From assembly GCF_002208115.1 (NCBI RefSeq), contig NZ_CP020946.1, forward strand, positions 1,240,001-1,304,000: a DNA stretch of 64,000 nucleotides. Direction: 5' to 3'. Below the pieces are notes generated by a model. The model saw only the letters and a list, made by a program, of their open reading frames with translations, did no database searches and had not been told where the DNA came from. The position numbers and the translations under genes are program-made. The DNA is from Bdellovibrio bacteriovorus (GTDB lineage: Bacteria > Bdellovibrionota > Bdellovibrionia > Bdellovibrionales > Bdellovibrionaceae). Below, piece by piece: positions 36,287-44,100 of this stretch. Each line of letters begins with the position of its first letter. The first letter of the stretch is position 1.

Positions 36287-38553
36287 CGGAACCCCCACAA
36301 GGATGAAAGAATGATGACCACGGAACTGATGGGCATCAGAATCGCCGCCATCAGCGGATCGATGAATCCGGCCAGGGCCAGGATTCCACCGATGGTGTTG
36401 TAAGTCAGTGAAATTCCCAGATTGCGTTTCAAAACGTTCTGGGTTTGTTCCGAGATTTTCAAAAGATCAAAGAACGGGGAAAGTCCCCCGCGAGTGAAGT
36501 ACACATCCGCACTGTTCAGGCTCAAGTCCACGCTGCCTTTCACGGCGATACCGACGTCCGCCGCCTGCAGGCTGAGTGAATCGTTGGCGCCATCGCCGAT
36601 CATGCAGGTGTTTTTGTGGCGAATGAGAATGTCTTTTTTATCTTCCGGGAATAGTTCGCCGTGGGCGTTCTCACGGGCAATACCACACTGGTTTGCGGCC
36701 TGGTACACGCGACTTTTTTTGTCGCCGGAAAGAAGGAAGCAGTTCATGCCGCGTTTATTCAGCTCTTGCACCGCCTGGGCAGAGTCCTGGCGAAGCTCAT
36801 CCAGGAAATAAAGGCGGCACAGGCTTTGGCCGTCACACAGAACCTCGATGGCGGTTTCGTCCTCGTGAGTGCTTTCTGAAAGATGGCGGATCTCGTAAAG
36901 TTTTCCGTCGATCAGTCCCTTGACCCCTTTACCCAGGATCTCCTGGGCATTTTGCACCGCGGGCATAAATTCAGGATGCGGCCATGCCTGGCGCAGGGCA
37001 AAGGCCAGTGGGTGGTAAGAGGTGGCTTCCAGCGCCAGAATATTGGCCTGCAGGCGCGGAGAGATTATCGCCGGCTCGGAGTGAGACAAAGACAGGTGGC
37101 CTTCAGTCAAAGTGCCGGTTTTGTCAAAGAAGATGTTTTTTACTTCGAGCATGCGTTCCAGACTGGTGGCATCTTTCAATAAAATCCCCAGACGCTGGGA
37201 TTTTTTCAGGGCCAGTCCGAAAGTCAGTGGCGAACCAAAAGCCAGTGCACAAGGGCAGGCCAGGACGATCAGAGCCAAAGAGCGGTTGAAGGCCTCGGAT
37301 ATATCGATGCTGGCGTAAGCAATAAAGAACAGCACCGCGATAGAAAACACCGTGATTATCAACCACTGGGCCAGACGGTCGGTGAGGGCGATAAAGCGGC
37401 TTTTTTTCAAGGCCCCGTGATCCAGCTGCTGCAGCAGCTGACCCAGTTTGGATTCAGAAAACTGCAGGTTCATGCGCACCAGAACTCCGTCATCCAGAAT
37501 TTTGGTTCCGGCGAACAATGTCATCCCGGAAGAAAACACCTTGGGCAGGGACTCGCCGTTAAATAAGGACATGTCCAGCGTGGCGTGGGAAGACAGCAAC
37601 GTGGCATCCGAGGGCAGGCTCTGGCCCTGTTTTAGTTTCAGGACGTCGCCGGCCTTCACAGAGGACCACGGGATCACAGCGGAGGTATCACCGCTGATGC
37701 GCTCGTATTTTTCCATCTGGAAAAAGGACTTCATGCGGGACGGGGAAAGATAGTTCTGCTGCACGCGTTTGAGCAGATAACGCGCTGAAAGGATAAAGAA
37801 CATGAAGCTGGCGGTGCTGTCGAAATAGATGTCGCCGTCACCACGAACCAGGTTGGCGGTGGAAAGGGCAAAGCCGGACAGCATCGCAATTGCGATCGGC
37901 AGATCGACATTGATGACTTTGTATTTCAGGGAATTCCAGGCGCCTTTGTAAAAGGGCTGGGCAGAGTAAAGCAGGATCGGCAGGAACAGGGCAAAGCTGA
38001 GCCAGTTAAATACTGTCGCCCAGGTGCCAGCAAGCCCTGAGTACACCGGAATCACAAACAGCATGGTGTTCCCGGCACAGAAGCCCGCCACCGCGATTCT
38101 TTTTAAAAAGCTGCGGTTTTCGGATTGATAGCGGGCGGCCAGATTGTCCTGGGCGGCCAGCGGTGAAGGTTTGTATCCCAGTTCCGCAATGACATGGGCC
38201 ACTTGCGCCAAAGAACCGCCTTCGGCCAGTTTCACCGCAACAGTGCTTTGACCGAAGTTCACTCGGGCCATGGCAATGCGATCATAAAATTCGGGTAGTT
38301 TCTCCAGCAGATGCACGCACGAGGAGCAGTGCAGTCCTTCGGCAAAGAACAGGAAGTTGAAATCCTGTTTGTCGTGGCTGTAAAGGCGACGGAACTCGGG
38401 CTGATCCAGATAAGCATAAGGATTCTGTTGTTCGGAAAGCACCGGAATTTGTCGCACATGCAGATCCAGAGTCTCGCACGCCGAACAGCAGTACACGGGC
38501 TCGGTGGTTCCGGCTCTGCAGTAGGCGCATTCGTGTAGATTTGCTGTGTTCAT
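36283..38553 (-). CDS. ccoI: Copper-exporting P-type ATPase for oxidase assembly (CcoI/FixI)
   Basis: The N-terminus holds a Cys-rich zinc-ribbon-like segment (CAYC..CCSAC), then a heavy-metal-associated domain with GLHCSSCVHLLEKLP. The membrane CPC motif is in VLACPCALAFGSP, the phosphorylation site in DKTGTLTEG and the hinge in MIGDGANDSLSL. Such ATPases load copper into cbb3 oxidase. The start at 38553 is chosen for GGAG five bases upstream and because an earlier ATG would include the FNR-type box in coding sequence. It is the first gene of the seven-gene cco operon. Confidence 0.92.
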   Translation of the reverse strand: MNTANLHECAYCRAGTTEPVYCCSACETLDLHVRQIPVLSEQQNPYAYLDQPEFRRLYSHDKQDFNFLFFAEGLHCSSCVHLLEKLPEFYDRIAMARVNFGQSTVAVKLAEGGSLAQVAHVIAELGYKPSPLAAQDNLAARYQSENRSFLKRIAVAGFCAGNTMLFVIPVYSGLAGTWATVFNWLSFALFLPILLYSAQPFYKGAWNSLKYKVINVDLPIAIAMLSGFALSTANLVRGDGDIYFDSTASFMFFILSARYLLKRVQQNYLSPSRMKSFFQMEKYERISGDTSAVIPWSSVKAGDVLKLKQGQSLPSDATLLSSHATLDMSLFNGESLPKVFSSGMTLFAGTKILDDGVLVRMNLQFSESKLGQLLQQLDHGALKKSRFIALTDRLAQWLIITVFSIAVLFFIAYASIDISEAFNRSLALIVLACPCALAFGSPLTFGLALKKSQRLGILLKDATSLERMLEVKNIFFDKTGTLTEGHLSLSHSEPAIISPRLQANILALEATSYHPLAFALRQAWPHPEFMPAVQNAQEILGKGVKGLIDGKLYEIRHLSESTHEDETAIEVLCDGQSLCRLYFLDELRQDSAQAVQELNKRGMNCFLLSGDKKSRVYQAANQCGIARENAHGELFPEDKKDILIRHKNTCMIGDGANDSLSLQAADVGIAVKGSVDLSLNSADVYFTRGGLSPFFDLLKISEQTQNVLKRNLGISLTYNTIGGILALAGFIDPLMAAILMPISSVVIILSSLWGFR

Positions 38554-38601
38554 GGTGTCTCCAGGATGTCTCAAGTGTGCCATCAGCATGCCCACCCCGA
38601 T

Positions 38602-38615
38602 ATGATCGGGATCAT
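38602..38615 (-). promoter_or_regulatory. FNR/DNR-type box of the cco operon
   Basis: ATGAT-CGGG-ATCAT is a perfect dyad 48 bases upstream of ccoI. A class II layout puts the -10 at CACACT (38574-38579, minus strand; three of six). Confidence 0.65.
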
Positions 38616-38748
38616 GTTCCAGAAAATAGTCGGGGAATCTGTTTTCCGCAAGCGGAACAGGTGCTGTAAATCGTTGCATTGTCTTGATTTTTCGATTCCT
38701 AATGAAACCTGAAACTTCTCACTATATTAGAAATTGGTCCGGGTCACC

Positions 38749-38762
38749 TTGATCCTTGTCAA
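38749..38762. promoter_or_regulatory. Middle FNR/DNR-type box
   Basis: TTGAT-CCTT-GTCAA differs from the consensus dyad by one base in the second arm. It is about 133 bases upstream of the predicted nirK start site and could be an upstream accessory site. Confidence 0.5.
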
Positions 38763-38839
38763 TTTTTGGTTGTTTTATTCTGCGGTGGTCCAGCGGCGGG
38801 TGAATTTTCTGAAAAAAATCGGTCAAGATTGGGCAATGG

Positions 38840-38853
38840 TTGACGGCCGTCAT
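38840..38853 (+). promoter_or_regulatory. FNR/DNR-type box and promoter of nirK
   Basis: TTGAC-GGCC-GTCAT is a near-perfect dyad. Taking it as a class II site (centre at -41.5) predicts a -10 hexamer at 38876-38881, where GAGAAT (four of six) is found, giving transcription from about 38888, 20 bases before the ATG. Confidence 0.65.
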
Positions 38854-38907
38854 GTACTTCACCCGGAATTTCTCCGAGAATGACTGTATTCATCAAGGAG
38901 AAAAAAG

Positions 38908-40323
38908 ATGAAAGACTGGAACTACAAAAGACTACTGCTAACTGGAGCGATCGCCTGCCTGGCTCCCATGCCGGTCCTGGCTGACAATATCAAGGGTGAA
39001 GAGGTGGCGGTGCTGACTGATGCACCTGAAGTGCCACCGCCAATCACTCGCAAACATGCAACCAAGGTCATCGTAAACCTTGAAACCAAGGAAGTGAAGC
39101 TCCGCCTGGCCGATGGGGTGGACTATACTTTCTGGACTTTCGGGGGCAAGGTTCCCGGTAAATTCATCCGTATCCGTGAAGGGGATCAGGTGGAGTTCCA
39201 TCTGCACAATCACCCTTCCAGCAAGCTGCCTCATAATATCGACTTGCACGCTGTGACTGGACAGGGTGGTGGTGCGGAGGGATCCTTCACTGCTCCCGGT
39301 CACAGCTCCACTTTCAGTTTCAAGGCACTGAATCCGGGGCTGTATGTGTATCACTGTGCAACTGCGCCGGTGGGCATGCATATCGCCAACGGGATGTATG
39401 GTCTGATTCTGGTTGAACCCAAAGAAGGTCTGCCTAAAGTGGACCGTGAATTCTATGTGTTGCAGAGTGAGTTCTATACTAAGGGTAAATATGGAGCTCC
39501 GGGTTTGCAGCCGTTCAGCATGACTAAAGCGGTCGAGGAAAAAGCCGACTATGTGGTCTTTAACGGTAGCGTCGGGTCTTTGGTGGGCGATAACGCCATG
39601 AAAGCCAAAACTGGTGAAAAGGTCCGCTTGTTTGTGGGTAACGGGGGGCCGAATCTGGTGTCCTCTTTCCACGTGATTGGTGAGATCTTTGACAAGGTCT
39701 ATGTTGAAGGTGGCAAGCTGGTGAATGAAAACGTCCAGACTACTTTGATTCCGGCGGGTGGATCTGCCATTGTGGAATTCAAACTGGATACTACAGGCAC
39801 TTTCATTCTGGTGGATCACTCGATCTTCCGTGCCTTCAATAAAGGCGCCATCGGGATGCTGAAAGTGGAAGGCAAAGAAGACCATGAAGTCTATTCCGGA
39901 AAAACCAAAGACGGTATCTATCTGCCTGAGGGTGGTGTGATCCAGGAAATTGGTGCGGAAGCTCCGAAACAGATCCCAGCCAAAACTCTGGAAGAACGAC
40001 TGTCTGGCGGTAAACGTATCTATGAATCCTCTTGCTTTGCCTGTCACCAGAGCAATGGTCAGGGGCTGCCGGGTGCGTTCCCTCCACTGGCGAAGTCGGA
40101 CTTCCTGAAAAACAAGGATAAGGCGATTTCTGCGGTGATTCACGGTCTTGAGGGCCCGATCAAGGTCAACGGCAAAGAGTACAACTCAGTGATGCCGGCG
40201 CAGATTCTGTCGGATGAAGATGCTGCGAACGTACTGACTTACATCTACAGCATGTGGGGCAACTCCAAAAAAGTTGTGACTCCGGCTGATGTCAAAGCAG
40301 TTCGGGCTGCGGGTAAAAAGTAA
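38908..40323 (+). CDS. nirK: Copper nitrite reductase with C-terminal cytochrome c domain
   Basis: A signal peptide ([17 protein letters not shown]) precedes two cupredoxin domains. Type 1 copper ligands lie in NIDLHAVTG and [13 protein letters not shown]; type 2 His lie in NIDLHAV, VYHC and SSFHVIGE. An extra domain after residue 355 has CFACH at 376-380 and an axial Met region (NSVMPAQ), so nitrite reduction to NO and its electron feed are on one polypeptide of 471 residues. AAGGAG precedes the ATG. It heads the nirK-nirV-sco operon. Confidence 0.93.
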   Translation: MKDWNYKRLLLTGAIACLAPMPVLADNIKGEEVAVLTDAPEVPPPITRKHATKVIVNLETKEVKLRLADGVDYTFWTFGGKVPGKFIRIREGDQVEFHLHNHPSSKLPHNIDLHAVTGQGGGAEGSFTAPGHSSTFSFKALNPGLYVYHCATAPVGMHIANGMYGLILVEPKEGLPKVDREFYVLQSEFYTKGKYGAPGLQPFSMTKAVEEKADYVVFNGSVGSLVGDNAMKAKTGEKVRLFVGNGGPNLVSSFHVIGEIFDKVYVEGGKLVNENVQTTLIPAGGSAIVEFKLDTTGTFILVDHSIFRAFNKGAIGMLKVEGKEDHEVYSGKTKDGIYLPEGGVIQEIGAEAPKQIPAKTLEERLSGGKRIYESSCFACHQSNGQGLPGAFPPLAKSDFLKNKDKAISAVIHGLEGPIKVNGKEYNSVMPAQILSDEDAANVLTYIYSMWGNSKKVVTPADVKAVRAAGKK

Positions 40324-40338
40324 CTACGGAGGTTCAGA

Positions 40339-41082
40339 ATGGACGGTCTTAAAAATTGGATAATGCTGACAGCCGTCCTTCTTTCCTGTGCTGGACAAGC
40401 CGCCCCCGAGGTGCTGATCCCGGCTGGTGAATACAAAATGCCAGCCAAGCTGAATCAGAAAAGCATCAAGGTGGCGGAATTTAAGATCGACATGCGTCCG
40501 GTCACTAATGCCGAGTACCTGGAATTTGTGCGCCAGAATCCCCAGTGGCGCAAAGCCGGGGTGAAAAAGATCTTTGCCGACAGCAGCTATCTGAGCTATT
40601 GGCCGGCGGATCTGGAGTTCGGTGATAAATCAATGGCGAATTCGCCGGTGGTGCGGGTGAGCTGGTTTGCCGCCCGGGAATACTGCGCCTGGAAAGGGCG
40701 CAGACTTCCTTTCACCAACGAATGGGAATACGTTGCACAATCCCCCTATAAAAATCGCACCGAAATCCGTGAATTGATATTGGAATGGTATGGTCGCGGC
40801 GCAGAATGGCCGTTGGCTTCCGTCGAAAAGGGCAGTGCCAACCGGTTTGGCGTGCATGATATGCACGGCCTGATCTGGGAGTGGGTCGAGGACTTTAACA
40901 CCGCGCTGGTCACCGGGGAATCCCGGGCCGATGGTGGACTGGATAAAAACCTGTTTTGTGGCGCGGGGGCTTCCGGCGCTGCGGATCCCGGCGATTATGC
41001 CGCATTTATGAGATTTGCTTTTCGCAGCAGTTTGCAAGCCCGGTACACAGTGCAAAACCTGGGCTTTCGCTGCGCTAAATAA
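40339..41082 (+). CDS. nirV: NirV-like formylglycine-generating-enzyme-family protein
   Basis: The 247-residue exported protein has the FGE-sulfatase fold markers MRPVTNAEYLEFVRQNPQW, SPVVRVSWFAAREYCAWKGRRLPFTNEWEY, GVHDMHGLIWEWVEDF and the ending NLGFRCAK. A gene of this family (nirV) follows nirK in several denitrifiers, with an undefined maturation role. The active-site Cys pair of true FGE is not evident, so it need not be catalytic. It starts 15 bases after nirK with GGAGG in between. Confidence 0.85.
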   Translation: MDGLKNWIMLTAVLLSCAGQAAPEVLIPAGEYKMPAKLNQKSIKVAEFKIDMRPVTNAEYLEFVRQNPQWRKAGVKKIFADSSYLSYWPADLEFGDKSMANSPVVRVSWFAAREYCAWKGRRLPFTNEWEYVAQSPYKNRTEIRELILEWYGRGAEWPLASVEKGSANRFGVHDMHGLIWEWVEDFNTALVTGESRADGGLDKNLFCGAGASGAADPGDYAAFMRFAFRSSLQARYTVQNLGFRCAK

Positions 41083-41094
41083 CGAGGAGACGTT

Positions 41095-41697
41095 ATGAAA
41101 CTTTCAAAAGTTCACTTTGTGGCGATAGCTTTTTTGATGGCGGGCCCGGTTCAGGCAGGGGATCATGATCATCACCATCATCAAGCCGCACCCGCAGCGG
41201 AAAAATCAAAACCGCTGCATGATGAATCCATTTACAATCTGAATTCCTCTTTGCTGGACGAAGACGGAAAAGTCTTTCAACTGGAAAAGTACCGTGGCAA
41301 GCCTGTGGTCATCTCCATGGCTTACACCAGCTGTGTTTATACTTGCCCACTGATCCTGGCGCAAATGCAGCAACTGGAAAAAGCCCTGGCCGAACAGGGT
41401 AAGAAAGATGTGCGCTTTGTGCTGGTCAGCTTTGATCCGGCCAAGGACACTCCGAAGGTTCTGAAGGACTATGCGAAGAAAAAGAAACTGAGCACACAGT
41501 GGAATCTGCTGACATCCAAGTCTGACAAAGAACCCCGCGAAATCGCCAGCGTTCTGGGCATCAAATACAGCAAAGTCGAAGGCGGTGACTATGACCACTC
41601 CTTTATTATTACTGTGCTGGATGCTGAAGGTGTACCACGCGGCCGCCAAGTCGGCGCGGCAGGAAACCCAAAAGACCTGATAAAGTTCATCCCTTGA
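41095..41697 (+). CDS. SCO1/SenC-family copper chaperone
   Basis: After a signal peptide and a His-rich stretch (DHDHHHHQ) comes a thioredoxin-fold domain with the Cu-binding CXXXC in AYTSCVYTCPLI and the distal His in YDHSFIITVLD. SCO proteins deliver copper to oxidases and, in some bacteria, to nitrite or nitrous oxide reductase. Here it follows nirK-nirV by 12 bases with GAGGAG upstream, so NirK is a likely client. Its stop codon lies inside the next promoter's FNR-type box. Confidence 0.92.
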   Translation: MKLSKVHFVAIAFLMAGPVQAGDHDHHHHQAAPAAEKSKPLHDESIYNLNSSLLDEDGKVFQLEKYRGKPVVISMAYTSCVYTCPLILAQMQQLEKALAEQGKKDVRFVLVSFDPAKDTPKVLKDYAKKKKLSTQWNLLTSKSDKEPREIASVLGIKYSKVEGGDYDHSFIITVLDAEGVPRGRQVGAAGNPKDLIKFIP

Positions 41698-41707
41698 TTT
41701 GAATCAA
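41694..41707 (+). promoter_or_regulatory. Consensus FNR box overlapping the sco stop codon
   Basis: TTGAT-TTGA-ATCAA matches the FNR/DNR consensus arms exactly. Class II spacing predicts a -10 at 41730-41735, where TAAAGT (four of six) occurs, with transcription from about 41742 and the DUF2249 ATG 20 bases on. The sco TGA is part of the first arm. Confidence 0.7.
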
Positions 41708-41761
41708 GGCCAATGGGGGTGAGACGGCTTAAAGTGGTCTTACCAACAAGGAGGAACTAGT

Positions 41762-42019
41762 ATGAAAGAGTTCGTAATCGAGGCACAAAAGATCGAGCCT
41801 ATGCACAGACATTCCTATATTTTTGAAAGCTTTGATAATCTGGAGGGCGGTGACAGCCTGGTGATCGTGAACAACCATGATCCACTGCCACTGCTTCGCC
41901 AGTTCGGGGAATCCCGCCCCAACCAGTTTGTCGACGAGTATCTGGAAAAAGGTCCGAACGTTTGGAAACTGCGCCTGACCAAAAAGAAAAAAGAAGGCTG
42001 CTGCGGATTCTGCGAGTAG
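41762..42019 (+). CDS. DUF2249-domain protein with C-terminal Cys motif
   Basis: This 85-residue protein has the DUF2249 pattern (FESFDNLEGGDSLVIVNNHDPLPLLRQF...VWKLRL) and ends in KKKKEGCCGFCE, a possible metal or redox site added to the domain. DUF2249 genes are commonly found with NO-reductase, hemerythrin and NO-responsive Crp/Fnr genes, as here, but have no proven activity. It has its own FNR-type promoter and AAGGAGG. Confidence 0.85.
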   Translation: MKEFVIEAQKIEPMHRHSYIFESFDNLEGGDSLVIVNNHDPLPLLRQFGESRPNQFVDEYLEKGPNVWKLRLTKKKKEGCCGFCE

Positions 42020-42030
42020 CCCCAATAGCA

Positions 42031-42062
42031 AGCCCCTGTTGCGGAAAATCTGCGACAGGGCT
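42031..42062. terminator. Hairpin between convergent DUF2249 and hemerythrin genes
   Basis: AGCCCCTGTTGC and GCGACAGGGCT can pair over about 11 positions with one bulge and one G-T pair. There is no clear T-run, so termination is only probable. Confidence 0.45.
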
Positions 42063-42577
42063 TACGCCAGCAGTTTCTCACATAACACGAACAGACATCC
42101 ATCCTCTTTCGCAATATGCCGGCGCAACAGCTGTTCATAGTCGGACTTTAAAGCTTCCAAAGCCCCGGGATATTTTTCCCGCATTTCGGGTTTTAATAAA
42201 ATTTTAATGGCCTCGGCCAGGTGATGACCCAGTTCATGTTCATCCATGGGCAGGCTGAGCGGGTTCTGCGCGTTCAGCCATTCGAACGACGGATAGGCTG
42301 AGGCCTGGGGCAGGCCCTGTTCATGCAGCAGCTTCAGGCGTCGACGAGGTTCGCTTTGCGGGGCCAGATCCAGCTCCATGCCCCGGAAGTAGGTGCACAG
42401 CGGTCCGCCCTGGCTGAGCAGGGGGTGCGCTGCGATTTTCGGAAACAGCTCCTGTTCCTCCAAGGGGTGATGAACCGCCTCCACAAAATGCAGGATCTCC
42501 AGGATCGGTGCTTTTTGCTCAAACATTTTCAAGATGGTCTGATGCTCCTCGCGAAGCTTTCTTAGAAGGTCGTTCAC
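42062..42577 (-). CDS. Hemerythrin-like (HHE) domain protein
   Basis: The 171-residue four-helix protein has the di-iron His/Glu pattern: REEHQTILKMFE, AVHHPLEEQELFPK, DEHELGHHL and RRHIAKEDGCLF. Such proteins bind O2, NO or iron and often serve in NO defence or iron-sulfur repair (RIC/YtfE-like). The start is GTG at 42577 supported by GGAGG; it lies 59 bases inside the 3' end of the upstream Crp/Fnr gene, so the two are made from one transcript. Confidence 0.85.
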   Translation of the reverse strand: MNDLLRKLREEHQTILKMFEQKAPILEILHFVEAVHHPLEEQELFPKIAAHPLLSQGGPLCTYFRGMELDLAPQSEPRRRLKLLHEQGLPQASAYPSFEWLNAQNPLSLPMDEHELGHHLAEAIKILLKPEMREKYPGALEALKSDYEQLLRRHIAKEDGCLFVLCEKLLA

Positions 42578-43247
42578 TTTCCACCTCCATCAACGCCTGT
42601 CGGTTTAAAATTTCAATATGCCTGTCGGTTGTTTGAATCCAGCCGTTCTTGGTCCACTGGCTCAGGATACGAATCACGGTTTCACTCTGGCTGCCGATCC
42701 GTTCGGCAATATCATTTCGGGTCAGCGGGATGTTGATATAACCGCTTTGTGATCCCTGCCGAGCCAGCAGGCGCAGCAGAAAGTCCGCCACCCGGTGGGG
42801 CGCCAGTTTATGGGACTTGCAGATGTCGTTCTGGAACTCCAGAAAACGCTCGGAGATCTGGCGGTTCACACGCCGGCGCAGTTCCGGGATCTGCATCAGA
42901 TGATCAAAGAACAACCCCACCGGTATTTTCAGTAAAGTGCTGTCCTCGTTACAGACGGCGGAAGTCGGATAGCGGGGGTTCGGAAGTCCGGCCATGGCTA
43001 CGCCCAGGAACTCACCCTGACTGAGGAAGTTGAATATTTTCACTGCATCCCGGTCAATGGACTCCTGAATCTTAAAAGACCCGTACAGCACCAGATAGAT
43101 GTGTTCGATCGGCTGGCCTTTTTCAAACAACGTGTCCCGCTGAGTGCAGTGTATAAGCTCGAAATAGGGTGCGATCTCGCGCAATTCCTTTTCGGTGAAC
43201 TGGCGAAGAAAATCCTGTTTTTTAAGTACGCTGATCTTGTCTGACAT
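42519..43247 (-). CDS. Crp/Fnr-family regulator divergent from norC
   Basis: About 242 residues form a cyclic-nucleotide-like sensor domain (TLFEKGQPIEHIYLVLYGSFKIQES), a dimer helix and a winged HTH (RNDIAERIGSQSETVIRILSQWTKNGWI). The recognition helix keeps the Glu and Arg of FNR's E-x-x-S-R but has Ile for Ser. No N-terminal Cys cluster is seen, so it resembles DNR/NnrR-type regulators, which may sense NO through haem. The start at 43247 has GAGG five bases upstream. An FNR-type box lies 44 bases upstream, suggesting autoregulation. Confidence 0.88.
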   Translation of the reverse strand: MSDKISVLKKQDFLRQFTEKELREIAPYFELIHCTQRDTLFEKGQPIEHIYLVLYGSFKIQESIDRDAVKIFNFLSQGEFLGVAMAGLPNPRYPTSAVCNEDSTLLKIPVGLFFDHLMQIPELRRRVNRQISERFLEFQNDICKSHKLAPHRVADFLLRLLARQGSQSGYINIPLTRNDIAERIGSQSETVIRILSQWTKNGWIQTTDRHIEILNRQALMEVESERPSKKASRGASDHLENV

Positions 43248-43290
43248 AAGGTCCTCTTGCACAGAATGCCAAGACTTTAAGGGCCAAAAC

Positions 43291-43304
43291 ATGATCCGGA
43301 TCAA
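43291..43304 (-). promoter_or_regulatory. FNR/DNR-type box of the divergent crp gene
   Basis: ATGAT-CCGG-ATCAA has both arms of the consensus with one base changed. Its class II -10 on the minus strand would be CATTCT (43263-43268; three of six). Confidence 0.6.
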
Positions 43305-43335
43305 CTCTGGGATTTTTATCATTTAGTGATCATTC

Positions 43336-43349
43336 TTGATCTGGATCAA
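43336..43349 (+). promoter_or_regulatory. Consensus FNR/DNR box of the nor operon
   Basis: TTGAT-CTGG-ATCAA is a perfect consensus site 61 bases before the norC ATG and 45 bases from the box of the divergent gene. The expected -10 region (43371-43378) is T-rich but not a clear hexamer. Confidence 0.72.
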
Positions 43350-43409
43350 AGATTGGCGGGCGGGTGCAGTGTTATTTCTTCTGAAAAATGCCCACAGCAC
43401 AGGAGCAAC

Positions 43410-44093
43410 ATGTTAACCAAATCACAGGCAAAGAAGTTTTTTGTAGTGGGAACGGTTCTTTGCTCAGCGGCCTTCGTGTTGCTGACCATAGACACCTTCC
43501 GCCGGATTCCCAAACAGACCAATCAGATCGAAATGACCGACGCAGTTGTGCGCGGTAAACATCTTTTCGATCGCAACAACTGCATGGGGTGTCACACCAT
43601 CCTGGGAGAGGGCGCGTATTACGCGCCGGAGTTGACCAAAGTGTGGGAACGGCGCGGAGAGATCTTTATCAAATCCATGCTGCGCGACCCGCAGGCCATG
43701 TATCCCAATGACCGCAAGATGACCAACTATCACTTCACCGAAGAAGAGATCAATGATCTGACGGCCTTCTTGAAATGGATCGGCACGATGGATTTGAATG
43801 GCTTCCCTCCGAAACCCGATCTGGCTCAGCCGGTCAGTGCCGCTGCCGTGCAGGCGACTGTGGCCCAGCCGCAGATTTACGGTCAGGTTTGCGTAGCCTG
43901 CCACACGATGAATGGCACTGGCGGCAACACCGGACCAACGCTGGATGGGATCGGCAGTCGTCGTGACGGTGAATACCTGACTCACTGGCTGAAAGATCCT
44001 GCGGCGGTGAAGGCGGATTCCAAGATGCCAAAACTGCCCCTGACAGACGAGCAGATCCAGGAACTTGTGACTTACCTGTCACAGATAAAATGA
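43410..44093 (+). CDS. norC: Nitric oxide reductase subunit C with a second cytochrome c domain
   Basis: The start at 43410 has AGGAG five bases upstream and opens the NorC membrane anchor (KKFFVVGTVLCSAAFVLLTIDTF). The normal NorC haem is CMGCH at 58-62 in a typical context (NNCMGCHTILGEGAYYAPEL). After residue 140 a second cytochrome c domain follows with CVACH at 161-165 and MPKLPLTDEQIQ. Ordinary NorC has about 150 residues and one haem; this one has 227 and two. The extra haem could accept electrons from another donor. Confidence 0.92.
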   Translation: MLTKSQAKKFFVVGTVLCSAAFVLLTIDTFRRIPKQTNQIEMTDAVVRGKHLFDRNNCMGCHTILGEGAYYAPELTKVWERRGEIFIKSMLRDPQAMYPNDRKMTNYHFTEEEINDLTAFLKWIGTMDLNGFPPKPDLAQPVSAAAVQATVAQPQIYGQVCVACHTMNGTGGNTGPTLDGIGSRRDGEYLTHWLKDPAAVKADSKMPKLPLTDEQIQELVTYLSQIK

Positions 44094-44100
44094 GGACATC

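Larger units (their letters stand above)
38554..38907. promoter_or_regulatory. 354-base divergent control region between ccoI and nirK
   Basis: This is the only wholly non-coding gap above 300 bases in the island. It contains three FNR-type dyads (centred at 38608.5, 38755.5 and 38846.5) and no supportable ORF or RNA gene. Outer dyads serve the two divergent promoters; the middle one is too far from either for direct class I/II activation. Confidence 0.7.

Noticed and set aside
38554-38679. Upstream in-frame extension of ccoI
   Set aside because: It would place a perfect FNR-type dyad inside coding sequence; the ATG at 38553 has a good ribosome binding site and begins the family's Cys motif.
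38938-40143. 401-codon open frame opposite nirK
   Set aside because: Antisense shadow; NirK on the other strand has all catalytic motifs.
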